NCBI GenBank assembly: GCA_024760905.1 | Contig: CM045729.1 | Coordinates: forward strand, 84,356,550 to 84,420,549 | DNA from: Plotosus lineatus | Taxonomy: Eukaryota; Chordata; Actinopteri; Siluriformes; Plotosidae | DNA: 64,000 nt | Direction: 5' to 3' | Part shown: piece after piece, positions 1 through 18,703 of the stretch | Layout of the letters: every line of letters begins with the position of its first letter | Numbering within the stretch: position 1 is the first letter of the stretch | Position numbers and translations under genes: made by a program | The notes under the pieces: generated by a model | Seen by the model: only the letters and a program-made list of their open reading frames with translations | What the model was told of the DNA's origin: nothing | Database searches by the model: none

Positions 1-422
1 TTCCACCTGGTCTCCTAAACACATAGTATGTCCACCTTCTTCCTCTTCATCATACCAGCCAACTCTCTACATTTTCCTTTTATAGTTCCAACATTCAAAG
101 TCCCTGCTCTCAGTCCTAGACTCATGCCTTTCATCATCTCTTTATGTCTGCCTATGGACATATCTCCCGTCTATCCTTCTTCGACTAACAGTAGTCCAGT
201 TTCCACTAGCACCCTGTTGGTTAACAGCACTGATGGTGGTCGTTGTTAATCCGGGCCTCGACTGATCTGGTTTGGAAGGCATATTGATCATTTGTATTGT
301 ATCTGTGATTTGGCATAGATTTTTTTCGCCAAATGCCCTTCCTGACACAACCCCCTGCATTTATCTGGGCATTGGGACTGGTGTGAGAAAGAACACTTGA
401 TTGCCCCTCCCCACGCCTGCAT
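1..422 (-). mobile_element. RTE-clade LINE, 5' end fragment (copy A)
   Basis: Read on the minus strand this is the 5'-UTR and the start of the endonuclease region of the same LINE family seen complete at 18704-21855. The 5' terminus (AATGCAGGCGTGGGGAGGGG on the minus strand) ends near 422. The segment with GGGTTGTGTCAGGAAGGGCA and the GTTAACAACGACCACCATCAG block are both present. The copy runs off the left window edge inside the sequence that encodes the VQETRW-type endonuclease motif elsewhere, so its length is unknown. The frame is already broken by small indels. A type B SINE fragment lies directly beside its 5' end. Confidence 0.85.
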
Positions 423-423
423 T

Positions 424-700
424 ATATTCATTCCTTTTCTTAACCGCTTAATCCTAATTAGGGTTGCAGCCAACTCTAGGGCAGATACACTCTGAACAGT
501 TTTCCAACTCATTGTAGGGCAGAAACAAGCTGATAACTCTGCAGCTACTCTTGAAGAAATGCAGCAATGATTCTTTTATATAAACCTCTCACCACAGACA
601 GTGAGAGACATGGCCGGGCTTTGATTACCCAGTTAGCTACACTACAGGGACAGCGGTGACAACTGTTGACAGTGAGTCTCGAACCCCCATCCTTAGGCAA
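424..700 (-). mobile_element. tRNA-headed SINE, type B 3' module, decayed
   Basis: On the minus strand this carries part of the SINE body (ACTGTCTGTGGTGAGAGG..., GTGTAGCTAACTGGGTAATC) followed by the type B tail, whose complement is visible as TTCTTAACCGCTTAATCCTAATTAGGGTTGC. The tRNA-like head is truncated near 700 and the middle of the tail is deleted. The family assignment rests on comparison with the fuller copies at 3803-4147 and 9727-10020. Confidence 0.7.
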
Positions 701-905
701 ACACTGTAGAGTATAAATGAGTAAAATTAGAAGCTTAATAGTCCAAAAGACTCGTGACTAATATATATGGCCAGAAAGTACTGACATGGGGTGGAAGTAA
801 TTCTTTTAAACTGCTGCTATTATATCTTTATCTTGGCTATTATAAATTGTATGAAAAATAATTTTGTGTCGGTCTTAATTTCAAGCTGCAAAGCACCAAA
901 ATGCT

Positions 906-985
906 CCTTGCCCAGAGTCGGCTGAGATGGGCGCCAGCCTCGCCGCAACCCTAATTAGGATTATGTGGTTCAGATGGGTGGTTCA
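906..985 (+). mobile_element. Type B SINE tail fragment
   Basis: About 80 bp with CCCAGAGTCGGCTGAGATGG, GGCGCCAGCCTC and ACCCTAATTAGGATTATG, the 3' module of the type B SINE. No head or body precedes it. The following GGTTCAATGGATGGATCAA looks like a degenerate tail repeat. Confidence 0.65.
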
Positions 986-1224
986 ATGGATGGATCAATT
1001 TATGAAGCAACAAAATGTGAAAATTTTGAAGCAAGCCTTGAGTTTTTCTGTCACCACCATGGCTGTAAGTTACCCACAGTGAATGAAGCAGCTGCACTGA
1101 TTATGTTACTATCTCCAAGCTCAACACTCCATATAATTAAAATCTGTGGATTAACACAAAGGTGAGTACACTACTGATGATCGCCAGATGTTTTCAGTGA
1201 CATGCTTCGCATATTTAACTGTAG

Positions 1225-1400
1225 CCCAAGGGTTAGAGAAGCAGCTTCAGGACTAGAAGATTGCGAGTTCATTTCTGAACCAGCAGGACCAATGTGTGGT
1301 CGTGAGTGAGTGGGTGAGCTGCTCCTTTCGTTCTTCCACCTTCACGGCTGAAGTCCCCTTAAGCAAGACACTTCACCCCTAGTTGCTCTGAATTCAAGCA
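1225..1400 (+). mobile_element. Second tRNA-like SINE family, decayed copy
   Basis: The order is typical of another teleost SINE: AAGGGTTAGAGAAGCAGCTT, AGGACTAGAAGATTGCGAGTTC (degenerate B box), and GGCTGAAGTCCCCTTAAGCA followed by AGACACTTCACCCC. It is unrelated to the GGGGCAGTGGTGGTCTAGTGG-headed family that dominates the window. I see no target-site duplication. Confidence 0.5.
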
Positions 1401-1415
1401 ACAGTCTACCGTGAC

Positions 1416-1905
1416 GACAGTGAAGCCTGGTGGCACAAGCATCATGATATGGGGATATTACTTATACTATAATGCCAGGCCTATTAATCATATCCCCATG
1501 GATCATGGATCAGTTTGAATCCATCAGAACACTTGAAGAAGTTGTGCTGCCTTATGCTGAGGAGGAAATGCCCTTGGAATGGGTTCCAACAAAACAATGA
1601 CCTCAAACACACCGGTAAACAGGTAACACCTTGATTCCAGACCAAGAAGATTGACGTTCTCAAGTGGCGGCCTGATACCTGGACCAGTTTCTATTCTGTT
1701 CTATTCTATTCGATTCTAAACCAATAGAAAACTTGAGGGGTGATATCAAAAATGCAGTTTCTGAGGTAAAACCAATAAATACAGAAGAACTGTGGGATGT
1801 AGTCCAATCATCCTGGGCTGGAAAATCTGTGCAGGTGCCAGAAGTTGCTTGACTCCATAACACAGATGTGCAGCAGTTCTCAGAAACAGTCTTTATACAA
1901 ATAAA
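1416..1905 (+). pseudogene. Tc1/mariner transposase relic, C-terminal half
   Basis: Broken reading frames still spell KPGGTSIMIWG near 1423-1455, then PIENLRGDIKNAVSEVKP and EELWDVVQSSWAGKSVQVP near 1720-1850. In Tc1-like transposases these correspond to the catalytic-core strand after the first Asp and to the PIENLW block that carries the last acidic residue. Several stops and frameshifts and a short TTCTA repeat at 1691-1712 interrupt it. The 5' half and both inverted repeats are missing. It belongs to a different Tc1 lineage from the intact-looking element at 5045-6547. Confidence 0.7.
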
Positions 1906-2479
1906 TATTAGTTTAGTGATTCAAAGGAAAACAAAATCGATACCATTTTGTTTATATAGTGACTGTTTGAGTTTGTAAAGAAGAAAAGCAGACACTGATA
2001 TTTATTTATTCATTTTGAACAGTCTAATATTCACTTTTCTTGGAGAATCTACAGCCTAAAGGACCGAGAAACAGGTTTTGGGATGAAAGTAGAAAGTAAT
2101 TTCAGAATCAGGAATAGCCCGGGAGGGGATTTGCAATTGTGCTCTCTGAATGCAACCTTTTTTTCCTTTCTTTCCATAATATTGTGGGTACAGTACACTG
2201 ATTTACATAAAAAAAAAAAAAAACGAAATATATAAATAAAAAATACATAGAACAACTAATTCCCATCAACACAGATTATGCAGATCTGTAATAAACATGA
2301 TCAGAAACGTAGACAGTAACTTACAATAGACACAAGATGAAGAGTATGTAATGTAAGTACTCGTTCTTCACTGTCTATAGTTACGGTAGACATGCTGAAA
2401 TTCATGTAACTTGATTCATCATATAAAGATTTGAAGTGGTATGAGTGCTGTATCAACAGAAACCTGACATCTGATAATG

Positions 2480-2620
2480 CATCTTCTTTTACTTTCGGCT
2501 GCTCCCTTCGGGGGTCGCCACAGCAAATCATCCGCCTCCACCTCACCCTGTCCTCCGCATCTTCTTTTCTGACTCCAACGACCTTCATGTCTTCCTTCAC
2601 CACATCCATAAATCTCTTCT
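2480..2620 (-). mobile_element. RTE-clade LINE, 3' end fragment (copy B)
   Basis: Minus-strand 3' terminus of the main RTE family, ending in the sequence that encodes the last residues (ICCGDP) followed by AGCAGCCGAAAGTAAAAGAAG. It is strongly 5' truncated (about 140 bp). It lies just upstream of the lectin signal-peptide exon. Its 5' truncation point coincides with a short tandem duplication at 2607-2682. Confidence 0.85.
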
Positions 2621-2682
2621 TTGGTCATAAATCTCTTCTTTGGTCATAAATCTCTTCTTTGGTATAAATCTCTTCTTTGGTT
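2607..2682. repeat. Tandem 18-19 bp repeat at the LINE truncation point
   Basis: Four head-to-tail copies of (C)ATAAATCTCTTCTTTGGT. The first copy is native RTE sequence, so the other three are local duplications of the LINE's truncated 5' edge. Confidence 0.85.
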
Positions 2683-2804
2683 GACTTGCATGACTTACAA
2701 AATAAAGATAGTGAGATAAACCACGATCAATTTAATACTTACAGACTTATTTGGTATTTGAGATTTTTGTGATTTTTTTTTTTCTTCTCAGCTACCTGTC
2801 CATC

Positions 2805-11440
<8,636 letters not shown>

Positions 11441-11600
11441 TGTCTAAATCCTCACCTTTGAGTCCAGTAGATTATAAATTTACTGAAATTTTATTTACCC
11501 TGAAGCATTCAAGCTTGAAGCAATAGAGAGTCAAATTGCAAGATTAGCAAGAAGTAGAGCATATTATTGAAATATCTTTAGGACATCACTGATCTGTTTC

Positions 11601-11602
<2 letters not shown>

Positions 11603-11633
<31 letters not shown>
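11603..11633. repeat. (CA)n in the lectin 3' UTR
   Basis: About 15 CA units, 165 bp after the stop codon and before the putative poly(A) signal. Confidence 0.9.
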
Positions 11634-11636
<3 letters not shown>

Positions 11637-12009
11637 TTACGTTCCAGTTTATTTCAATATTAGAGTTGAGGATAATGACAAACATTTAATATAAATATGC
11701 TCTGAATATGCTGCAAGAGATGACTGAATATGATGAAAACAGGCAGATTTCAATCTTGATTTCAAGTCTGGGTCAAGAGTGGACAGACAAGCGTGTTTGT
11801 TGAGGGGGTGAGGTTAGATATTTAGATATCTTTGTTTGCCTAAAAGTTTTATAAGCTTAGCTTTATTGTTTTCTTGTGTAATGGGTGAAGTGAAACTGGA
11901 GTAAAATTTGTGGTTTGTATCACTTGTCTGATATATAAATATATAATGATTTTTATTGTGTTTCTATTTTCTGCACATGTAATCATTAGAAAATTGAATA
12001 ATTATCATC

Positions 12010-12015
12010 AATAAA
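12010..12015 (+). promoter_or_regulatory. Possible polyadenylation signal of the lectin gene
   Basis: AATAAA about 570 bp after the stop codon, in AT-rich sequence with a (CA)n array at 11603-11633 between. It is the most convincing hexamer I see before the SINE at 12102. Assignment is by position only. Confidence 0.4.
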
Positions 12016-12101
12016 CAAATTTTACTGTAATTTTTAGTAGTTATTCAGTGGAAAGAAGTATATTTAAATTAGCCAGTAATGTACTTATCTATATTATCTC
12101 T

Positions 12102-12323
12102 TAGCTGCACTGGGTTATCAATGGCTGGTCATGTCTCTCACTGTCTATGGTGAGAGGCATGTAAAAGAACCATTGCTGACTTTCGTAAAGAGGAGCTGCA
12201 AAGTCGTCAGCGTGTTTCTGTCCCTTGCTAAAGGGTTGTGTTAGGAAGGGCATCCAATGTAAAAACCTATGCCAAATCAAATGTGCGAATCAGATGATTC
12301 GCTGTGGCAACTCTCGTGGAAAA
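12102..12323 (+). mobile_element. Type A SINE, 5' truncated
   Basis: Begins in the body (TTAGCTGCACTGGGTTATC). It then has the type A module: GGGTTGTGTTAGGAAGGGCA, ATGCCAAATCAAATGTGCGA and GATTCGCTGTGGCAACTC, and ends in a (CA)n(TA)n array. The same module is built from RTE 5'-UTR and 3'-end sequence. Confidence 0.85.
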
Positions 12324-12340
12324 ACACACACACACACACA

Positions 12341-12436
<96 letters not shown>
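12324..12436. repeat. (CA)n(TA)n compound microsatellite
   Basis: About 33 CA units, one CT interruption, then about 22 TA units, directly at the SINE 3' end. Confidence 0.95.
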
Positions 12437-12438
<2 letters not shown>

Positions 12439-12540
12439 GTTTAAGTGTTGTTATAAGCAGCTATATGTACTTGTTGATATTATATACACATAAACATGTA
12501 CGTAAACGTCCGTCAGGGTGTTTATCCTACTTCACTGAAA

Positions 12541-12887
12541 TTCATCCATAAATCTTCTCTTTGGTCTTCCTAAATCACTCTAACTTGCTGTACGTCCTTC
12601 CCATTTCTATTTCCTTCCTTACTGTCCAACCTCAAAGTCCCTACTCTCAATCTTAGACTCATGCCTTTCCTCTTCTCTCTTTGCCTATTAACACGCCTCC
12701 CGCCTCTTCTTCTTTGACCAGCGGTTGTTGTTAACTCGGGCCTCGCCCAATCCGGTATGAAATTCATTTTTTATGATTCGCATTTCAAATTTTTGGCACA
12801 CATTTTACCCCGGATGTCCTTCCTAATGCAACCCTCTGCATTTATCTGGCTTGGGACCAGCGTGAGAATGAACACTGGCTTGCCCCC

Positions 12888-12888
<1 letters not shown>
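12541..12888 (-). mobile_element. RTE LINE, multiply deleted derivative (copy C)
   Basis: On the minus strand three non-adjacent blocks of the RTE follow in order. The first is the 5'-UTR and start of the endonuclease region (GCAGAGGGTTGCATTAGGAA..., CGAGGCCCGAGTTAACAACA). The second is a central block matching the sequence that encodes [12 protein letters not shown]. The third is a 25-bp piece from near the 3' end. Everything else is deleted, leaving about 350 bp without coding capacity. Confidence 0.75.

Positions 12889-12980
<92 letters not shown>
12889..12980. repeat. (CA)n microsatellite
   Basis: About 44 CA units ending CACGCACGCGCC, at the 5' edge of RTE copy C. Confidence 0.95.
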
Positions 12981-12982
<2 letters not shown>

Positions 12983-14034
12983 GCGCCTATAGAAACTAAA
13001 ACAACCCAACAAAGAAATATGACTTTGTCTCTATCTTTATCACTAGCAGCAGTACCAACTTTGCTGGATAGAAAGTATAAATAAGATATTGGCAAGCTTG
13101 AAGCAATCCACTTAGGTATACATCACTGAAGACTTTGGACAGGCTTGAGCAGTGATGGCATTTTGTGGTGTGAATGTCTTCAACAGCTGATCTGCCCAAT
13201 TAACAAACGCGAGCTTACGACTGCCAAACAGGTTTAGTATCATGGAAAACATCTGCTATACCTTCACTGAATTCCAGAGGAAAGTAAGCAAGAAACAATA
13301 AATAACAAGTGACATTTAATATGACTATAGTAAAACGGCCTGTCTGCTGGGCTTGAACGTGTGGGGTAGGTTTACAGCATACCAGGTGTTAAAGCACCCA
13401 ATACGCTCAATGCATGAACCTGCCAAAAGTGTTGAGTGATGTATATTTAATTGGATTGCTATAAGCTTTTCAATAATGTGTTCCTATTGTTGTTATACAG
13501 TAAAGTGAGTACTGCTGGTTGTAATATACTAATTAAAAAAGAGGCAAAAGTAGATTCAGCACTGAAGGCTGTATTATTATTTTCACTAATATTTCCAATG
13601 AAAGATTGTGATGACATCATTGTCAATACTTTCAGTTGGCTGCGGGAACATTTGATAAATCAGACCAACATTAACTTCTCCATGTTTTCCCCTTTCCCTT
13701 CATCATATTTGATTCAGATAATTTTTTGTCACTACTAATTTGTGTGTACAGGTTTGGAGATAAAATATAAATATTTCAATTTTGTTTAATCTCTATAACC
13801 CTCAGAACTCCAGTCATTTCATTTGTAAAATTCTGAGTACTAAAAGTGAACTTGTTCCAAAACCCAGAATTTGTGTGTGAGAGAATGTATTAAGATTTAT
13901 CAAACCCTAAGTATATACAACCATAAACATTCTTTACTTTATAAATCACAGCGTGCCTACAAGTGTTTACACCATGTACACACCCTTTTTAACCATAAAT
14001 GATGTTGAACAAGTCTACACTTTGTTTCAGTGTT
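12981..14034. other. Unassigned sequence, no gene recognised
   Basis: Roughly 1 kb of AT-rich sequence between a microsatellite and the MITE-like copy 2. The frame at 13451-13738 shows no family motif and no coding-like composition. I see no splice-flanked exon or repeat boundary. Confidence 0.5.
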
Positions 14035-14036
14035 TA

Positions 14037-15093
<1,057 letters not shown>

Positions 15094-15206
15094 TATGTCC
15101 TTATGGTTTTAGCAATGCTTTGCTTAAAAAAATAGCAGTTATTTAGTAAAACTGTTTAAATATAAGCTAATGATTAGCTTTGATTAATCTAAGTTGTAAT
15201 ACTTAC

Positions 15207-15207
<1 letters not shown>

Positions 15208-15279
<72 letters not shown>

Positions 15280-15288
15280 CATAATTAG
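15208..15288. repeat. (AAT)n microsatellite
   Basis: About 27 AAT units. Confidence 0.95.
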
Positions 15289-15543
15289 TCTTGGGTTTAA
15301 ATTGGTATGTTAGCAGAAATAACCACACTGAGACTGAAGAAGAAAAGAGAAAAAAATATTGAATAAATTGGAGACTACAAATCACTCAGCCTGTCCAAGG
15401 GAAAGAATGGAACCATGTCGGTAGAGGAAGAAGGACATTTAGTCTCTATTAGGGTATCTTTAATAATGTGTGGGATTAGTTATTGGTATGCCCAGACCTT
15501 ATCTTTGTAGTCAGAACTCAGGTGTCTGTGTGTCATCCTTCAG

Positions 15544-15690
15544 TCAAATTGGCAAACCACTTTGTCCTTTTTGTCCTACTTTACATTACCCCTGATTAAA
15601 CCAAATCACAATGGCACACTGAGCAAGGTGAGTAAAAAGGTTTGCACACAATCCGGACACAACATTTTGTGTGTTTGGGAATAGAGTCCT
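15544..15690 (+). repeat. Unclassified dispersed repeat, copy 1
   Basis: CACTTTGTCCTTTTTGTCCT, ACTTTACATTACC and AGGTTTGCACACAATCCGGA reappear, inverted, at 52760-52930. I cannot assign it to a family. Confidence 0.5.
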
Positions 15691-15892
15691 TATTCATTCC
15701 ATTTAGAGGACAGGTCACCTGCTGCTCTAACGATAGGTCACTTAGATCCAAGAAGCAACAAAGGGCCAGCATAGTACAACATGAGTAGTGTAAAAGAAGA
15801 AGAGTAGCATGATTATCAGTTTTTGTTTCTAAAATTTCTAACAAATTCTGCATCTCGATTACTGATTGATTTTGTCTATGACCTCAGCATGG

Positions 15893-15968
<76 letters not shown>
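15893..15968. repeat. (CA)n microsatellite
   Basis: About 37 CA units. Confidence 0.95.
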
Positions 15969-15969
<1 letters not shown>

Positions 15970-16215
15970 GGTCATCCAGGTGTTGTATTCTGCCCTTAGC
16001 AATTTAGAAGAATAATTTGTAAATAGAATGCAGTAAAACACAAATACTCCGCAGTAATTTTTGATTGAGTAAAAAAAAAAATTATTACTGAGAGTGAGGG
16101 TAATTTTTTTTTCCCCCTGTGCTTCTCATTTCATGCTTGTTGGGGGGGGGGTCTGACAGCCATTTCTGGGACTGCATTTATTTTATATGCAGCTGCTGCC
16201 ATCATCATTACAGTG

Positions 16216-16290
<75 letters not shown>

Positions 16291-16297
16291 GTTGTTG

Positions 16298-16338
<41 letters not shown>

Positions 16339-16345
16339 GTTGTTG

Positions 16346-16392
<47 letters not shown>

Positions 16393-16393
16393 G
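16216..16393. repeat. (TTA)n(TTG)n alternating microsatellite
   Basis: Three long ATT blocks separated by two identical (GTT)4 blocks, suggesting duplication of a TTA-TTG unit within the array. Confidence 0.95.
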
Positions 16394-16446
16394 TGCTTAC
16401 TTTTAGAAATTAATCGGTCGTATTCATGAATGAGGGTTTTTGTGAA

Positions 16447-16690
16447 TTTGGTAGAGTGGTACCCCAGTACTTGACCATAATTCGTTCCCGATGGCTGGAC
16501 AAATTCTGATTTGGTCGAATTCCGAATCTGCTTATCCCATTACAAGTAATGTAAATGGTCTTAATCCATTCCGCTGTATACTGAACAAAAGTTAACGGTA
16601 CCATAACTCATACCATAGATCCTCAAATTAAGTGAAAAAAATATATTGAATACAGTACACCATGTTATGGTCTGTATTGTGAGAGACTCT
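16447..16690 (+). mobile_element. Possible DNA-transposon end, fragment
   Basis: GTGGTACCCCAGTACTTGAC followed by ATAATTCGTTCCCGATGGC and GGTCGAATTCCGAA resembles the termini of fish MITEs that start with GTACCTCGGT-type sequence. The opposite end is not visible, so this is tentative. Confidence 0.35.
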
Positions 16691-16854
16691 GGTTTTGGTA
16701 GCTCTAACTCACTCTCTCTCTCTCTCTCTCTCTCTATGCATGATCATGCTGGAGGGGGCATGGCTGTCACACTCGAGTGGAGTGCTAGGCACACACACAC
16801 CTGATTCCACTTAGCAATCACAGGGCTTCTCTAATAGAGACTACGATTTCCTCA

Positions 16855-16968
16855 TGCTCCATGGCTGTCCGTCCTGGATGTACTCTGCCCTCGCCCAGAG
16901 TCAGTTGAGCTGTGTGTCAGCCTCCCTGAAGCCCGAATTAGGAATAAGAAGTTTAGAAAATGAATGCA
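16855..16968 (+). mobile_element. Type B SINE tail fragment
   Basis: GGCTGTCCGTCCTGGATGTA, CTCTGCCCTCGCCCAGAGTC and GAATTAGGAATAAGAAG, ending TTTAGAAAATGAATGCA. Only the 3' module is present. Confidence 0.7.
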
Positions 16969-16998
16969 CTTCCACACACATACAATCATGTACAACCA

Positions 16999-17001
<3 letters not shown>

Positions 17002-17073
<72 letters not shown>

Positions 17074-17081
17074 ACACACAC

Positions 17082-17133
<52 letters not shown>
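17002..17133. repeat. (CA)n microsatellite, interrupted
   Basis: About 65 CA units with ATACA and CGGA interruptions. Confidence 0.95.
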
Positions 17134-17134
<1 letters not shown>

Positions 17135-17211
17135 AGCAGGCCTTCCTTTGAAAAGCTACCTGGATAGCTGGTGAAGCTTACTCTGAAATTTTGCTAATAC
17201 ATTTGAAATAT

Positions 17212-17213
<2 letters not shown>

Positions 17214-17276
<63 letters not shown>

Positions 17277-18048
17277 TTTCCCCTTAATCTGGGGTTGGGT
17301 TGCAGGGGCAGCAGCCTAAGCAGTGAGGTCCAGACATCCCTTGCCCAAGCCATTTCCACCAGCCCCTTGTGGGGGAGGGGGGAGGGGGTGATGTTCCCAG
17401 AGCATAGTTCTTCCAGCATGTTCTGGTCAACCTCAGGGTTGCTTTCCAGTTGGACATGTCCGAAACACACCAGGGTGGTATTTGGGAGGCATTATAATCA
17501 CATACTCAAGCCACCTCAACTAGTTCCTCGCAACATAGAAGAGCAGAGGTCATTCTCACAGATGGCTGAGCTTCTCACCTTATCTCTAAGGGAGAGCCCA
17601 GCTAAATTGTGAAGAAAGCTGCAATCTTTTTTTTTCTTCTTTTTGTCACTACCCAAAGCTTGTGGCCATAGGTTAGGGGAGGAATGGAGATTTACTGGTA
17701 AATTGCAAGCTTTACCTTCTTGCTCAGCTCCTTCACCACAACAGACACAAGCTTCACATTACAGCAGATGATGCATCAATCTGCCTGTTGATCTCCCATC
17801 CCATCCTTCTGTCACTCATGAACAAGACCATGAGACACTTGAACTCCACTTGGGGCAGGACCTCATTTCAGACCCAGAGGGTGCATTCACTCATTTTCTG
17901 GATGAGAACAATGATCTCGGACTTGGAGGTGCTGGTTCTCATTTCAGCCACTTCACTCTCTCCTGTGAATTGCTCCAATGAGAGCTGGAGGTCTCAACTT
18001 GATGAAACCAAAACAACAACATCATCTGCAATAAGCAGGGTTGTATGT
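17214..18048 (-). mobile_element. Rex3-like (RTE clade) LINE, 3' end fragment
   Basis: Minus-strand relic of a second LINE lineage, ending in a (GAT)n tail seen on the plus strand as (ATC)n at 17214-17276. Broken frames spell FMSDRRMGWEINRQIDASSA and, towards the 3' end, WASLLRLLPLQPNPRLRGK, matching the C-terminal part after the reverse transcriptase. The C-terminal WxSLLRLLP block and GAT-type tail are what I recall for Rex3. The sense copy at 30302-30870 supports the same family. Several frameshifts and stops. Confidence 0.55.
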
Positions 18049-18055
18049 ATGTATA

Positions 18056-18703
18056 GAGAGTGATTAAAGACAGAGCATGGACTGTATTGACTGATGACAG
18101 ACATGTGCTGGGAAGATGGAAAGAGGACTTTGAAGAGCTGATGAATGAGGAAAATGAGAGAGAGAAAAAAACAGTAGAAGAGGTGACAAAAAATAAGAGT
18201 ACACAAAAAAAATTATAATAATAGTCCTGGACATTGAGGACAAGGAAGTAGCAAAGATTAGTAAGAGTGAAGTGAGGAGGGCATTGAAGAGGATGAAGAG
18301 TGGAAAGGCAGTTTGTCCTGATGACATACTGGTGGAGGTATGGAGGTGTCAAGGAGAGGTAGCAGTAGATTTTCTGACAAGAACATTCAACAAGGTCTTA
18401 GAGAGTGAGATTATGTCAGAGGAATGGAGCAGAAGTGTGAGGGTGCCCACTTTTAAGAACAAGGGAGATGTGCTGGGTTGTGACAACTACAGAGGGATAA
18501 AGTTGATGATGCATAAGATGAAGTTATGGGAAAGAATAGTGGAAGCTAGACTAAGGCCAGAGGTCAGCATTTGTGAACAACAGTTCGGTTTCATGCTAAG
18601 AAAGAGCACCACAGATGCAATGTTTTCTTCGTGGATGTTAATAGAGAAGTACAGAGAAAGTCAGAGGGAGCTAAATTGTGCCTTTGTGGATTGCTTTCAA
18701 ATA
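18056..18703 (+). mobile_element. RTE LINE, reverse transcriptase fragment (copy D)
   Basis: Starts in the sequence equivalent to the region encoding [13 protein letters not shown]. It runs through [26 protein letters not shown] and LNCAFVD, then ends at GTGGAT. A ~40-bp AT-rich insertion at about 18187-18227 breaks the frame. Copy E is inserted immediately downstream, and the last 18 bp of D-side sequence form its target-site duplication. Confidence 0.85.

Noticed and set aside
965..1165. 66-codon frame (SLEFFCHHHGCKLPTVNEAA...)
   Set aside because: Begins in a SINE tail, has no family motif, and could not be linked to the lectin exons by splice sites.
12771..13095. Poly-Val/Cys frames
   Set aside because: Translations of the (CA)n array at 12889-12980.
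16119..16413. Poly-Tyr/Ile frames with Cys/Val blocks
   Set aside because: Translations of the (TTA)n(TTG)n microsatellite.
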